From NCBI RefSeq assembly GCF_025822245.1, contig NZ_JACKTL010000056.1:105005-169004 (forward strand): a DNA stretch of 64,000 nucleotides, read 5' to 3'. A model generated the notes under the pieces. The model saw only the letters and a list, made by a program, of their open reading frames with translations, searched no databases and was not told where the DNA came from. Both the position numbers and the translations under genes were made by a program. The first letter of the stretch is position 1; each line of letters opens with the position of its first letter. Source of the DNA: Mycolicibacterium hodleri (GTDB taxonomy: Bacteria; Actinomycetota; Actinomycetes; Mycobacteriales; Mycobacteriaceae). Positions 17,999 to 26,324 of this stretch are shown piece by piece.

Positions 17999-19000
17999 TC
18001 ACCTTTCGTCGACCGACTGAGCGGCGGCCGTCGGAGCCGGCGGCGGCGCGGGTGCACTACCGCGCAGCCTCACTCGCTCCAGCGCCGCGGCCAACTTGGC
18101 CGGATCATGTAATGGTGTACCAGGTCTGGACACGTCAGCAAACTCAACCCGCGCCTCGAGGATGGTCGCGGTCTGCCGAAGTTGGTCCCGTTCTCGTTCT
18201 CCCGGGACACCTGCCGCGTCGACCACGATGTCGTGCACGGTGAAACCTGGTGCGTGCTGCGCCAGTACGTGGATGTGGCGTTCGGCGGAGAACCCCGCCG
18301 TCTCACCGGGTTCGGCCACCAGGTTCAACACCAGGGCGCGCCGCGCCGCCGTCGCCTGAAGCGCCGCGGCCAATTGCGGTACCAGCACGTGGGGAATCAC
18401 GCTGCTGAACCACGAGCCGGGGCCGAGCACGACGAGGTCGGCGGCCATGATCGCGTCGACCGCCTGCCTGGTGGCGGGCGGGTTGCCCGGGTGCAGGCGC
18501 ACCCGCCGGACCTTGCCGACGGTGGTGGCGACGGCGACCTGACCCCTGATCACCCGGCTCATCCGCGGGTCGGATTCCAGACCGGAGACGTCGGCCTCGA
18601 TCTGCAAGGCGATCGGACACATCGGCAGCACCCGGCCCTTGAGATCCAGGATGCGGCCGAGTTCGTCGAGGGCCGCGACCGGGTCGGCGAGCACCTCGTT
18701 GAGCCCCGCGAGGAGCAGGTTGCCGATGGGGTGGCCGGCCAGCGCGCCGCTGCCGCCGAACCTGTGCTGCAGGATGGTGGCCCACAGATGACCGTGCGGG
18801 GTGTCGGATGCCAACGCCGCCAACGCCATTCGCAAATCGCCCGGCGGCACGACGTCGAGCTCGCTGCGTAGCCGGCCCGACGAGCCGCCGTCGTCGGCGA
18901 CCGTCACGATCGCGGTCACGTGCGGCGTCAGCCGGCGCAGGGCCGACAGGGTCGCGTACAGACCGTGGCCGCCACCGAGTGCGACAATGCGGGCGCTCAT
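17999..19000 (-). CDS. yvcK: YvcK/CofD-like protein (gluconeogenesis factor family)
   Basis: The 333-residue product belongs to the YvcK family, which in Bacillus is needed for growth on gluconeogenic carbon and for cell shape; in mycobacteria the homologue (Rv1422, CuvA) has been linked to wall synthesis. The N-terminus IVALGGGHGLYATLSALRRL is the CofD-like nucleotide-sugar-binding loop, followed by TAIVTVADDGGSSGRLRSEL, GNLLLAGLNE, and VVLGPGSWFSSVIPHVLVP. The C-terminal tail is Pro/Ala-rich. The ATG overlaps the rapZ stop by 4 bases. UDP-sugar binding is known for YvcK relatives; the exact role here is inferred. Confidence 0.93.
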   Translation of the reverse strand: MSARIVALGGGHGLYATLSALRRLTPHVTAIVTVADDGGSSGRLRSELDVVPPGDLRMALAALASDTPHGHLWATILQHRFGGSGALAGHPIGNLLLAGLNEVLADPVAALDELGRILDLKGRVLPMCPIALQIEADVSGLESDPRMSRVIRGQVAVATTVGKVRRVRLHPGNPPATRQAVDAIMAADLVVLGPGSWFSSVIPHVLVPQLAAALQATAARRALVLNLVAEPGETAGFSAERHIHVLAQHAPGFTVHDIVVDAAGVPGERERDQLRQTATILEARVEFADVSRPGTPLHDPAKLAAALERVRLRGSAPAPPPAPTAAAQSVDER

Positions 19001-19902
19001 TCGCGGCCCAGATCCCGGTGCAGGACCCGCACCGTCAAATCGCCGTCACCGTCGAGTCGTCCGGCGAGGGCTTCGGCGATGGCGACGCTGCGATGCTTGC
19101 CGCCCGTGCAGCCGATCGCGACGGTCATGTAGCGCTTGCCCTCCCTGCGGTATCCGTCGATGACGACGTCCAGAAGCCGATGGTAGGTGTCGATGAAGTC
19201 CGCCGCCCCCGGTTGGCCGAGGACGTAGTCGCGCACCGCCGGATGCCGACCGGTGTGCGGTCGCAACTCGTCGACCCAGTGCGGGTTGGGGAGGAATCGG
19301 ACGTCCATGACGGTGTCGGCGTCCATCGGCAAGCCGTACTTGTAGCCGAACGACTCGACCGTCACGTTGGTGTGCGCCACCGTCTCGGCGGCGAATGCGC
19401 GCTCGATGGTCTCGCGAAGGGCGGGCACCGGCAACGACGAGGTGTCGACCACCAGGTCGGCCGCGGCCCTGATGGGCGCCAGCATGGTCCGCTCCGCGGA
19501 AATGCCTTCGCCCAGAGTCTGATTGCCCTGCAGCGGGTGACTACGCCGGTTCTGCTCGTACCGGCGGACCAGGATGTCGTCGGACGCCTCGAGGAACAGC
19601 ACGCGGGGGGTGATGCCGCGGGTGGCGAGGTCGTGGCGCACCCACTCCAGGTCGCCGGTGAACCCGCGGGAGCGCACGTCCATCACGACGGCGAGCTGGG
19701 TGATGCGCGACCCCGCAGCCAGACCCAGCTCGACCATCCTGGCGATCAGCTCGGGCGGCAGGTTGTCCGCGACGTACCAGCCGAGGTCTTCGAGGACCTT
19801 GGCCGCGGTGCCGCGGCCCGCACCCGAGAGACCGGTGACGAGGACGACGTCGATCCCGGCCGCAGGCGGATCGTCGCCGTGGCCTTCGCGCAGATCGGTC
19901 AT
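18997..19902 (-). CDS. rapZ: RapZ/YvcJ-family nucleotide-binding protein
   Basis: Member of the RapZ (YvcJ, YhbJ) family. E. coli RapZ is an RNase adaptor that controls GlmS through small RNAs; the actinobacterial role is unclear. The 301-residue product has the P-loop region VTGLSGAGRGTAAKVLEDLG, in which the usual Lys-Ser/Thr of GxxxxGK[ST] is replaced by Arg-Gly, then YVADNLPPELI, VMDVRSRGF, LFLEASDDILVRRYEQNRRS, and the C-terminal domain motifs ESFGYKYGLP, DVRFLPNPHW and IGCTGGKHRSVAIAEAL. The stop overlaps the yvcK ATG by 4 bases and its own start overlaps the uvrC stop, so the genes are translationally coupled. Confidence 0.92.
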   Translation of the reverse strand: MTDLREGHGDDPPAAGIDVVLVTGLSGAGRGTAAKVLEDLGWYVADNLPPELIARMVELGLAAGSRITQLAVVMDVRSRGFTGDLEWVRHDLATRGITPRVLFLEASDDILVRRYEQNRRSHPLQGNQTLGEGISAERTMLAPIRAAADLVVDTSSLPVPALRETIERAFAAETVAHTNVTVESFGYKYGLPMDADTVMDVRFLPNPHWVDELRPHTGRHPAVRDYVLGQPGAADFIDTYHRLLDVVIDGYRREGKRYMTVAIGCTGGKHRSVAIAEALAGRLDGDGDLTVRVLHRDLGRE

Positions 19903-21890
19903 GCGCGATCCGCCTCCAGCTGCTCGCTCGTCGTCATCCCCTGGCCCGTCATCGACACCTCGTCCTTGATCGTAGGCACGCCGAGTGCCTCCAGGACGGC
20001 GTTCGCCGTGGCCACTCCGATTCCCGGCACCGCGGTGATCTCCTCGACGGTGGCGTCCTTCAGCCGGGCCACCGACCCGAAGTGAGTCACCAACGCCTTT
20101 CGCCTGTGCTCCCCCAGTCCCCGGACGGAGTCTAGTGCCGACGCGGTCATCCGCTTCGACCGCTTGCTTCGGTGGTAGGTGATCGCGAAGCGGTGCGCTT
20201 CGTCACGCACCCGCTGCAGCAGGTAGAGCCCGTCGCTGTTGCGGGGCATGATCACCGGATCTTCTTCGCCCGGTACCCACACCTCCTCCAAACGCTTGGC
20301 CAGCCCGATGACGGCCACGTCGACGACGCCCAGCTCCTCCAAGACCGCGGCCGCGGCGTTCACCTGGGGTGCGCCGCCGTCGACGACGAACAGGTTCGGC
20401 GGGTATGCGAATCGTCTGGCCTTGCCGTCCTCGACCACGGGTGCGTGCGCGTCGGCCACGTGGCGCGCGAAGCGGCGTCTGGTGACCTCGGCGATGGAGG
20501 CGACGTCGTCGGAGCGGCCGTCGCCCGCCGCTTCCCGAATGGCGTAGTGCCGGTAGTCCGACTTGCGCGGCAACCCGTCCTCGAACACCACCAGCGACGC
20601 CACCACGTCGGTGCCCTGCACGTGGCTGATGTCCACGCACTCGATGCGCAGCGGCGCCTCGGCGAGCCCCAGGAACTCCTGAATGCTCTGCAGTGCTTCG
20701 GATCTCGCGTTGAAGTCACCGGCGCGCTTGAGCTTGTGCTGGGCCAGCTGGTCCTTCGCGTTGCGATGCACGGTCTCGGCGAGCGCGCGCTTGTCACCGC
20801 GGGCCGGCACCCGCAGCTGCACGTTGGACCCCCGCAACCCGCTGAGCCAGGCGGCGAGCTCGTCGGCGTTGTCGGGCAGCACCGGCACCAAAACCTGCTT
20901 CGGGACCAGGTTGGTGGCGTCGTCGGCGGCGCCCCCGAGTTCGGCCTGGTCGCCGTAGAACTGGGTGAGGAACTGCTCGACGAGGTGCTCCTGCCCGGAC
21001 TTGCCTGGCTCACCGGACTTCTCGACGACCCAGCCGCGCTGACCGCGCACCCGCCCGCCGCGTACGTGGAACACCTGGACGGCCGCCTCGAGCTCGTCGT
21101 CGGCGAACGCCACCACGTCGGCGTCGGTGCCGTCACCGAAGACGACGGTCTGCTTCTCCAGCGCCCGCTTGAGCGCACCGATGTCGTCGCGCAGCCGGGC
21201 GGCCCGTTCGAAGTCCAGCGCCTCTGCCGCCGCGTTCATCTGCTGTTCCATGTCGCGGGCCAACCGGTCGGTCTTGCCGGCCAGGAAGTCGCAGAAGTCG
21301 AGCACGATGCGCCGATGTTCCTCGGCGCTGACCCGGCCGACGCACGGCGCCGAGCACTTGTCGATGTACCCCAGCAGGCACGGCCGGCCAATCTGGTTGT
21401 GTCGCTTGAAGACTCCGTTGGAGCAGGTGCGGGCGGGGAAGACCCTGGTCAGCAGGTCGAGGGTCTCGCGGATCGCCCACGCGTGGGAGTAGGGACCGAA
21501 GTAGCGCACGCCCTTGCGGCGCGGACCGCGGTAGACGAACAGCCGCGGGTACTCCTCGTTCAGCGTGACGGCGAGGACGGGATAGGACTTGTCGTCGCGG
21601 TAGCGGATGTTGAACCGAGGATCGAATTCCTTGATCCAGTTGTACTCGAGCTGCAGCGCCTCGACCTCGGTGCCGACGACGGTCCACTCGACGCTGCCCG
21701 CCGTGGTCACCATCTGCCGGGTGCGGGGAGCCAGCCCGGAGAGGTCGGCGAAGTAGGAGTTGAGGCGGCTGCGCAGGCTCTTGGCCTTGCCGACGTAGAT
21801 CACCCGGCCGTGCGGATCGCGGAACCGGTAGACACCAGGCTCGACGGGTATCGAGCCCGGGGCCGGCCGGTAGGTCGCTGGATCGGGCAC
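19899..21890 (-). CDS. uvrC: Excinuclease ABC subunit C
   Basis: UvrC makes both incisions around DNA lesions in nucleotide excision repair with UvrA and UvrB. I chose the GTG at 21890, which gives VPDPATYRPAPGSIPVEPGV as in other mycobacteria; a TTG at 21923 would add 11 atypical residues. The 663-residue product has the GIY-YIG nuclease (GVYRFRDPHGRVIYVGKAKS, residues about 18-37), a Cys cluster in PCLLGYIDKCSAPC, the UvrB-contact UVR motif near NAAAEALDFERAARLRDD, the RNase H-like nuclease with ECVDISHVQGT, and a C-terminal helix-hairpin-helix (VRGLGEHRRKALVTHFGS, AVPGIGVATANAVLEAL). The stop overlaps the rapZ start. Murine-ligase-like gene murD2 lies 62 bases upstream on the same strand. 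Confidence 0.96.
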   Translation of the reverse strand: MPDPATYRPAPGSIPVEPGVYRFRDPHGRVIYVGKAKSLRSRLNSYFADLSGLAPRTRQMVTTAGSVEWTVVGTEVEALQLEYNWIKEFDPRFNIRYRDDKSYPVLAVTLNEEYPRLFVYRGPRRKGVRYFGPYSHAWAIRETLDLLTRVFPARTCSNGVFKRHNQIGRPCLLGYIDKCSAPCVGRVSAEEHRRIVLDFCDFLAGKTDRLARDMEQQMNAAAEALDFERAARLRDDIGALKRALEKQTVVFGDGTDADVVAFADDELEAAVQVFHVRGGRVRGQRGWVVEKSGEPGKSGQEHLVEQFLTQFYGDQAELGGAADDATNLVPKQVLVPVLPDNADELAAWLSGLRGSNVQLRVPARGDKRALAETVHRNAKDQLAQHKLKRAGDFNARSEALQSIQEFLGLAEAPLRIECVDISHVQGTDVVASLVVFEDGLPRKSDYRHYAIREAAGDGRSDDVASIAEVTRRRFARHVADAHAPVVEDGKARRFAYPPNLFVVDGGAPQVNAAAAVLEELGVVDVAVIGLAKRLEEVWVPGEEDPVIMPRNSDGLYLLQRVRDEAHRFAITYHRSKRSKRMTASALDSVRGLGEHRRKALVTHFGSVARLKDATVEEITAVPGIGVATANAVLEALGVPTIKDEVSMTGQGMTTSEQLEADRA

Positions 21891-21952
21891 GGGTTCCAGA
21901 TTAGTTCGCCTGCCGACAACCAAACGCCATCGGACGGGCGAGCGTGCGTCGG

Positions 21953-23260
21953 TCAGCCGAGCGCGTCGATGAAACCGCAGTACGCGGCGGCCTTCGCCTC
22001 GTAGTTGACGTACAGGTCGTAACTGGCTGCGCCGGGTGAGAGCAGCACCACGTCGACGTCGGGCAGCCCGGCGGCCACGCGCACCGCCGCCTCGAGGCCG
22101 TCCACCAGGTGCGTACGCGACGGGTGGCGGCGCGCGAACTCCGCACCGATGGCCGCGCCGTTGGTCGGTGACTGAATCAGTGACACCCGGCGCTCACCGC
22201 GGCACAGGTAGTCGTCGAGCTGCTCGTAGTTCAGCTGGCGGTCCATGCCGCCGACGATCACCGCGACGTGCTGGCCGGGGTCCATCGCCCGCAGCGCCGC
22301 GGTGACGCTCTCCCCCGTCGTCGCAAGCGTGTCGTCGATCCACCGGACCCGCCCCGTGGTGCGGACGGTCTGCAGGCGGTGCGGCAGACCGGGGTACGTC
22401 CGCACGGCGGAGTCGAATTCCTCGGCCGTCACGGCCCTGCCGAGCACCTCCGCGGCGGCGACGGCCGCCAGCGCTCCGTTGACGAGGTTGTGCTCGTAGC
22501 TCATCACCGACGTGCTCGGCGTGCGTTCACGACGGGTCGGGTCGACCAGGCGCACCTCGGGCTCGATCGGCGTCACCCCGAGCCGCTCGAGGGTCGCGAC
22601 GACCTCCGGCGTGGTCACCAGCGAGCGGGCGCCGCGCCGGAAGACGTTTGCCTTGGCCAGGTGGTAGGAGTCGCGGTCGCCGTGCCAATCCAGGTGGTCC
22701 TCGAAGAGATTCGTGATCACCGCGACCGCGGGTGAGGTGGTCAGCAGCGCGGCCTGCTGACTGGAGATCTCGGCGACGACGACCGTGCCGTCCCCGGGCG
22801 ACAGGTCGGACAGCGGCGTGCCGATGTTGCCCGCCACGACGGCGTCCACGCCGACCCGCTGCAGCAGGTGCCCCAGGAACGACGCCGTGGTGCTCTTGCC
22901 CTTGGTGCCGGTGACCCCGATGGTGGCCGCGCCGTGCCGCGACATGAACCAGTCGGCGGCACTGGAGATCCGGATGCCGGAGCGCCGCAGGTCCTCGAAC
23001 ACCGGCTGCCGCCAGGGCACCCCTGGGCTGACGAACACGACGTCGCAGGCGCCGAGCCGCTCGAGGTGTTCGCGCCCCCGGAACACCTCGAGGTGGGCGA
23101 TGTCGTCGGGCTCCTCGAAGGGGCGCCGACCCATGTCGTCGACGGCCTCGATGCGGGCGGCCCCGGCGGCGGCGGCCGTCCGCGCCATGGAGACGCCCTC
23201 CCGGCCGAAGCCCCAGATGCCGACGGTCAACCCGGCCAGGTCGGACGGGGTCGGGCTCAC
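21953..23260 (-). CDS. murD2: MurD-like ligase, probably UDP-MurNAc-L-Ala:L-glutamate ligase (MurD2)
   Basis: Encodes 435 residues from the GTG at 23260. It is a Mur ligase of MurD type: N-terminal Rossmann GIWGFGREGVSMAR, ATP loop GVTGTKGKSTTASF, SSQQ, VITNLFEDHLDWHG, the Lys of HLAKANVF, HNLVNGALAAVAAAE and PHRLQTV. Several D-Glu-binding positions of canonical MurD differ: NDSKAT is replaced by DDTLAT, GGDGK by GGMDR, and the late Phe in SPACAS...KNF is Tyr in SPGAAS...VNY. Its GTG overlaps the stop of the murL gene (GTGA). In Xanthomonas, MurD2 adds L-Glu to UDP-MurNAc-L-Ala and MurL then epimerises the terminal Glu; this pairing is the main reason for the call. A second canonical murD is expected elsewhere, in the dcw cluster. 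Could alternatively be a redundant D-Glu ligase. Confidence 0.8.
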   Translation of the reverse strand: MSPTPSDLAGLTVGIWGFGREGVSMARTAAAAGAARIEAVDDMGRRPFEEPDDIAHLEVFRGREHLERLGACDVVFVSPGVPWRQPVFEDLRRSGIRISSAADWFMSRHGAATIGVTGTKGKSTTASFLGHLLQRVGVDAVVAGNIGTPLSDLSPGDGTVVVAEISSQQAALLTTSPAVAVITNLFEDHLDWHGDRDSYHLAKANVFRRGARSLVTTPEVVATLERLGVTPIEPEVRLVDPTRRERTPSTSVMSYEHNLVNGALAAVAAAEVLGRAVTAEEFDSAVRTYPGLPHRLQTVRTTGRVRWIDDTLATTGESVTAALRAMDPGQHVAVIVGGMDRQLNYEQLDDYLCRGERRVSLIQSPTNGAAIGAEFARRHPSRTHLVDGLEAAVRVAAGLPDVDVVLLSPGAASYDLYVNYEAKAAAYCGFIDALG

Positions 23261-24615
23261 GGCAGGTCCAACGCCGCGGCGTACCTCGGGGGGACGTAGT
23301 CGACGTCGACCAGGCCGTCGCGCTCCGATGCGTGGGACACCGAGACCTTCTCGAGTTCGGCACGGCGGGAACGGAACTCCTCGACCAGCGGCACTCCGCG
23401 CCAGTCGTCGTCGTCGAGGACCGACATCAGGGACTCGGCTGCCTCGTAGTACTCGCCGACGCATTCGAACGGCTTGTGCACGCCGAGGCCGACGACGTCC
23501 TCGAAGCCGGGCCGGTTGTCGAGGTCGGAGAACAGGTCGTGGCCGAAGATGGCCTCGACTTCCGCGCGGCCCAGCCGCGGCGCCATCAGCCCGTAGACGA
23601 AGAGGCACTTGGGGCAGTGCCCGCACCAGGTTGCCCCGCGCCGGCCGGCGTCGATCGCGAACGGGCGGTTGCAGCTGATGAAGTCGCGGAAGTACTGCGG
23701 GCTGCTCCGGAACCGGTCGGCGATCTCGGATTCCGAGAGTGGCCGCAGCAGGGAGAAGTACCGGTCGGGGTTGAACCCATAGGCGGCCAACGTGTCCCGC
23801 AGCAGCGTCTCGTAGGAGATGCTCTTGGACCACTGGTGGTTGACGTCGCGGCCCAGCCAGGTCATGTTGCCGACGTTGGACGACCGCTCGTTGGACAGGA
23901 CCACCGGTCCGAGACCGTTGGCGTCGGCGACGACGAGGCCGATGACGCTGTTGATCGCCGTCACGGGAACGTGCCCGTTGTGGGCGCCGCGCCCGTTGGC
24001 CTCGATGAGCGCCGGGTCGACGCGCCGCGTGACCCGGAGGCTGTCGAGGCCACTGATCTCGATGCAGCGGTCGATGGGGTCGAACTTGTTGACGCTGAAC
24101 AGCGTCGGGCGAAATCCCTGGCGCTTGAGCGCTTCGATGCTGACCACCGAGTCCTTGCCGCCACCCACGGGCACCAGAGGCTCGGCGTCGGGATCCCACC
24201 CGTCGACGGTCCCGGCCGCGGGTTCCGCAGCCGCCCTGGGACCAGTGACAGTGGGGGTCAGGGCGTCGGGAAGTGAGTTCCGGTAGGCGAATTCGCCGAG
24301 CCCACCGGCGATCAGCTCGCGCAGGTAGTGCCGCTCGACGTCGCTCGTCGGAAAGGCGATCTCGACGCGGGGCGGCGCGGCGGCCTTGAAGTAGCTCGGC
24401 GAGCACGTCAGCGCGAGCAGCCTGAGCAATCGGTCGTCGGGACGGCGGTCGCCCAGTGCGGCGGTGAAGTCGACCACCTCGGTGAAGGAGACGTCACCGG
24501 ACTGCTCGCCAGACCCGCTGGCGCGCAACGTGTACCGCGCCCGGAACACACCGTCGGCCATGTCGTAGCCGTCGATGCTCATGGCCCGAAACGATGCCGG
24601 GTCGAACTCGCTCAT
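23257..24615 (-). CDS. murL: MurL-like UDP-MurNAc-L-Ala-L-Glu epimerase
   Basis: Encodes 452 residues from the ATG at 24615. It contains a PP-loop-like nucleotide site PVGGGKDSVVSIEALKRQGF (about residues 159-178), followed by VNKFDPIDRCIEISGLD, SNERSSNVGNMTWLGRDVNHQ, a FISCNRPFAID stretch and a Cys pair in WCGHCPKCLFVYGLMAPRLG. These are hallmarks of the MurL family, an ATP-dependent enzyme that converts the terminal L-Glu of UDP-MurNAc-L-Ala-L-Glu to D-Glu. The stop overlaps the murD2 GTG and the start overlaps the upstream gene (ATGA), so all three are coupled. The juxtaposition with a variant MurD strongly supports the call. MurI plus MurD is the usual mycobacterial route, so this would be a second path. 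Cytosolic. Confidence 0.82.
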   Translation of the reverse strand: MSEFDPASFRAMSIDGYDMADGVFRARYTLRASGSGEQSGDVSFTEVVDFTAALGDRRPDDRLLRLLALTCSPSYFKAAAPPRVEIAFPTSDVERHYLRELIAGGLGEFAYRNSLPDALTPTVTGPRAAAEPAAGTVDGWDPDAEPLVPVGGGKDSVVSIEALKRQGFRPTLFSVNKFDPIDRCIEISGLDSLRVTRRVDPALIEANGRGAHNGHVPVTAINSVIGLVVADANGLGPVVLSNERSSNVGNMTWLGRDVNHQWSKSISYETLLRDTLAAYGFNPDRYFSLLRPLSESEIADRFRSSPQYFRDFISCNRPFAIDAGRRGATWCGHCPKCLFVYGLMAPRLGRAEVEAIFGHDLFSDLDNRPGFEDVVGLGVHKPFECVGEYYEAAESLMSVLDDDDWRGVPLVEEFRSRRAELEKVSVSHASERDGLVDVDYVPPRYAAALDLP

Positions 24616-25376
24616 GACCACCTCGCGAAGGACGGTACCGCCTCGGTCGACGGCAGGGACACTCCGGCGAGCTCCGCGACCGGGTGCGTGTCGAATCGCG
24701 GTGACACCCACCACGCGCGCACGGCGTCGGCGGGCGTCGTGGCAGCCCGCGTGATCGGTGCCGTCCACCCGCACGCCGCCAGCTGATCCAGCACCGACGT
24801 GGGCTCGGGGTTCTCCACCCCGACGACACCGCGGGGCGTCTCGACCACCAGTGCACCGAGGACTGGTACGCCGTCGGACAGCGCGTCGGCGTAGCCGCGG
24901 CCGTTGAGCCAACGTTCCCGCTGGTCGACCTCGGCCCGGCTGGTCGTGCGCGCGGCCATCCGTCGCCACCACGGGTCCGAGGCGCGGTGCGCGGGCGGCA
25001 CCGAGTCGTCGGCGACGATCGCCACGGGCGCCGACCGCATTGGCTGCACCGGAATGCCGGACACCACGACGCCGGATCCGCCGTCGGTCTCGACGATCAC
25101 GACGGTGGCGGCGAGGAACGTGGCCGGCACGGTGGCCGCGAACTCGGCGAGCGCGGCGGTGAGTGCGGTGGGTTCCGGCATGTCGATCCCGAAGAACTCC
25201 GCCGGTTCCCGCAGGTACGGCCAGATGCCGTCGGCGTCGGGCCACCGACCGTCGGCGATCGGAATCGTGACGGTGGGCAACGTCCCGGGACGCGTGATCA
25301 ACTGGGTGGCGCGCACGTGGCGTGCGTCGGCTTCCAGAGCGGTCACCGACGTGCGAAAATGGGTCACTATCAGCAC
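24612..25376 (-). CDS. Lysine-free aminotransferase-class-IV-like protein in the MurL operon
   Basis: Encodes 254 residues from the ATG at 25376 and overlaps murL by ATGA. Read by eye, the second half resembles fold-type IV PLP enzymes (PabC, IlvE, D-amino acid transaminase): a segment AARTTSRAEVDQRERWLNG where such enzymes carry KttSR with the Schiff-base Lys, then GYADALSDGVPVLGALVVET, GVVGVENPEPTSVLDQL in place of the ExxTSN loop, and AWWVSPRFDTHPVAELAGV in place of the C-terminal LxTxxxxxxPVxxIDG. The product contains no lysine at all, so a PLP Schiff base is impossible. It may be a non-catalytic partner or use another chemistry. Assignment to the fold is tentative; co-occurrence with murL and murD2 is the firmest clue. 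No signal peptide. Confidence 0.55.
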   Translation of the reverse strand: MLIVTHFRTSVTALEADARHVRATQLITRPGTLPTVTIPIADGRWPDADGIWPYLREPAEFFGIDMPEPTALTAALAEFAATVPATFLAATVVIVETDGGSGVVVSGIPVQPMRSAPVAIVADDSVPPAHRASDPWWRRMAARTTSRAEVDQRERWLNGRGYADALSDGVPVLGALVVETPRGVVGVENPEPTSVLDQLAACGWTAPITRAATTPADAVRAWWVSPRFDTHPVAELAGVSLPSTEAVPSFARWS

Positions 25377-25402
25377 ATTCTAACGTATCGCCCGAAGGAG
25401 TC

Positions 25403-25876
25403 ATGCGACGCTGCATGAGTGCCCCCACCGTCACACGGCTCGTCGAAGCGGACTGGCGCGCGTTCGCGACGCTGCGCCTTCGGGCGCTGACCGACACCCT
25501 CGGCACCGACGACCGGCAGTACCACGAGGAGCTGGCCTTCACCGCCGCCCAGTGGCGGCGCAGGTTGCGGGCCCATGCCCAGTTCGCCCTCCTCGCCGAC
25601 GACCTGGTCGGTCTGATCGGCGCCCAACGCCAGAGCGTCGACGTGGTGTACCTCTACTCGCTGTGGCTCGAACCGGCCGTGCGGGGCCGCGGGCTCGGAC
25701 ACCAGCTGGTGAGCGCGGCAGTCGACTGGGCCAGGACCCAGGGGGCGCGCGTGGTGACCCTTCGCGTCGACTCCGGCAACGCGGCCGCCCGGGGGATCTA
25801 CGAGCGACTGGGCTTCGGTGTCGTCGAGGGCCCGTCGAAGGCCCACGAGGTCACGATGTCGCTGAGCGTCGGTTGA
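25403..25876 (+). CDS. GNAT-family N-acetyltransferase
   Basis: Encodes 157 residues from the ATG at 25403, which has a strong GAAGGAG site 3 bases upstream. The GNAT fold is seen as the strand VVYLYSLWLEPAVRGRGLGH, with the acetyl-CoA loop RGRGLG (Q/RxxGxG/A) near residue 98, then VVTLRVDSGNAAARGIYERLGF, the classical C-terminal motif B. It acetylates an unknown primary amine. The gene is divergent from the class-IV-like gene of the MurL operon (26-base gap) and its 3' end overlaps the convergent PH-protein gene by 26 bases. Confidence 0.85.
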   Translation: MRRCMSAPTVTRLVEADWRAFATLRLRALTDTLGTDDRQYHEELAFTAAQWRRRLRAHAQFALLADDLVGLIGAQRQSVDVVYLYSLWLEPAVRGRGLGHQLVSAAVDWARTQGARVVTLRVDSGNAAARGIYERLGFGVVEGPSKAHEVTMSLSVG

Positions 25877-26324
25877 CCTCGGGCCGACGGTACCTGGCCA
25901 CCAGGGCCCGCACGGCGTCCATCGCGTCGACCGCACGCTCCTTGTCCACCGATTGGATCGCCATCAACGGAACGTACTCGTCGTCGGGCAGGTCGACGCG
26001 CGCCCACCGCGCGCCCTTCGGGAACGACACGTCGACGACGTCCGACCAGGGAATCAGGCGGTAGCCCAACAGGTTCCGGACGGCGAGACCGTCGGGACCG
26101 ACCCGAAGCCTTGGGCGCGCGAACATCAGGACGAGGCATCCGATGATGACGCCGAGCACTCCCATGGCGACCTGGTCGGCCGTACGGAAGATGACCCCGG
26201 AGGAGCCGACCTTGAGCAGGAACCCGACGGCGATGTGGGCGACGGCGATCAGGAACGCCGCGCCGTAGGCGAAGTACGGCGTCAGGTGGGGCCTGACCTC
26301 GAGGTCGCAGGCGGGGTCGGTCAC
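25851..26324 (-). CDS. Membrane protein with PH-like domain (Rv1417-type)
   Basis: Encodes 157 residues. Two membrane helices are seen (about 16-37 and 51-68; FAYGAAFLIAVAHIAVGFLL and VAMGVLGVIIGCLVLMFA), followed by a bacterial PH-like domain (RLRVGPDGLAVRNLLGYRLI, then PWSDVVDVSFPKGARWARVD and DDEYVPLMAIQSVDKERAV). The start overlaps the ribH stop by 4 bases, so it is the last gene of ribE-ANTAR-ribBA-ribH. A protein of this type also follows ribH in M. tuberculosis. Function unknown; the domain suggests lipid or protein contact at the inner membrane. Confidence 0.82.
   Translation of the reverse strand: MTDPACDLEVRPHLTPYFAYGAAFLIAVAHIAVGFLLKVGSSGVIFRTADQVAMGVLGVIIGCLVLMFARPRLRVGPDGLAVRNLLGYRLIPWSDVVDVSFPKGARWARVDLPDDEYVPLMAIQSVDKERAVDAMDAVRALVARYRRPEVNRRSATS

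Noticed and set aside
14449..18243. 1264-codon plus-strand open frame
   Set aside because: Antisense or out of frame to the solute-binding gene, lipase and whiA; Arg/Gly/Pro/Ala-rich with no motif.
19899..21923. UvrC start at TTG 21923
   Set aside because: The extra 11 residues are not found in mycobacterial UvrC, and the GTG at 21890 gives the standard N-terminus.
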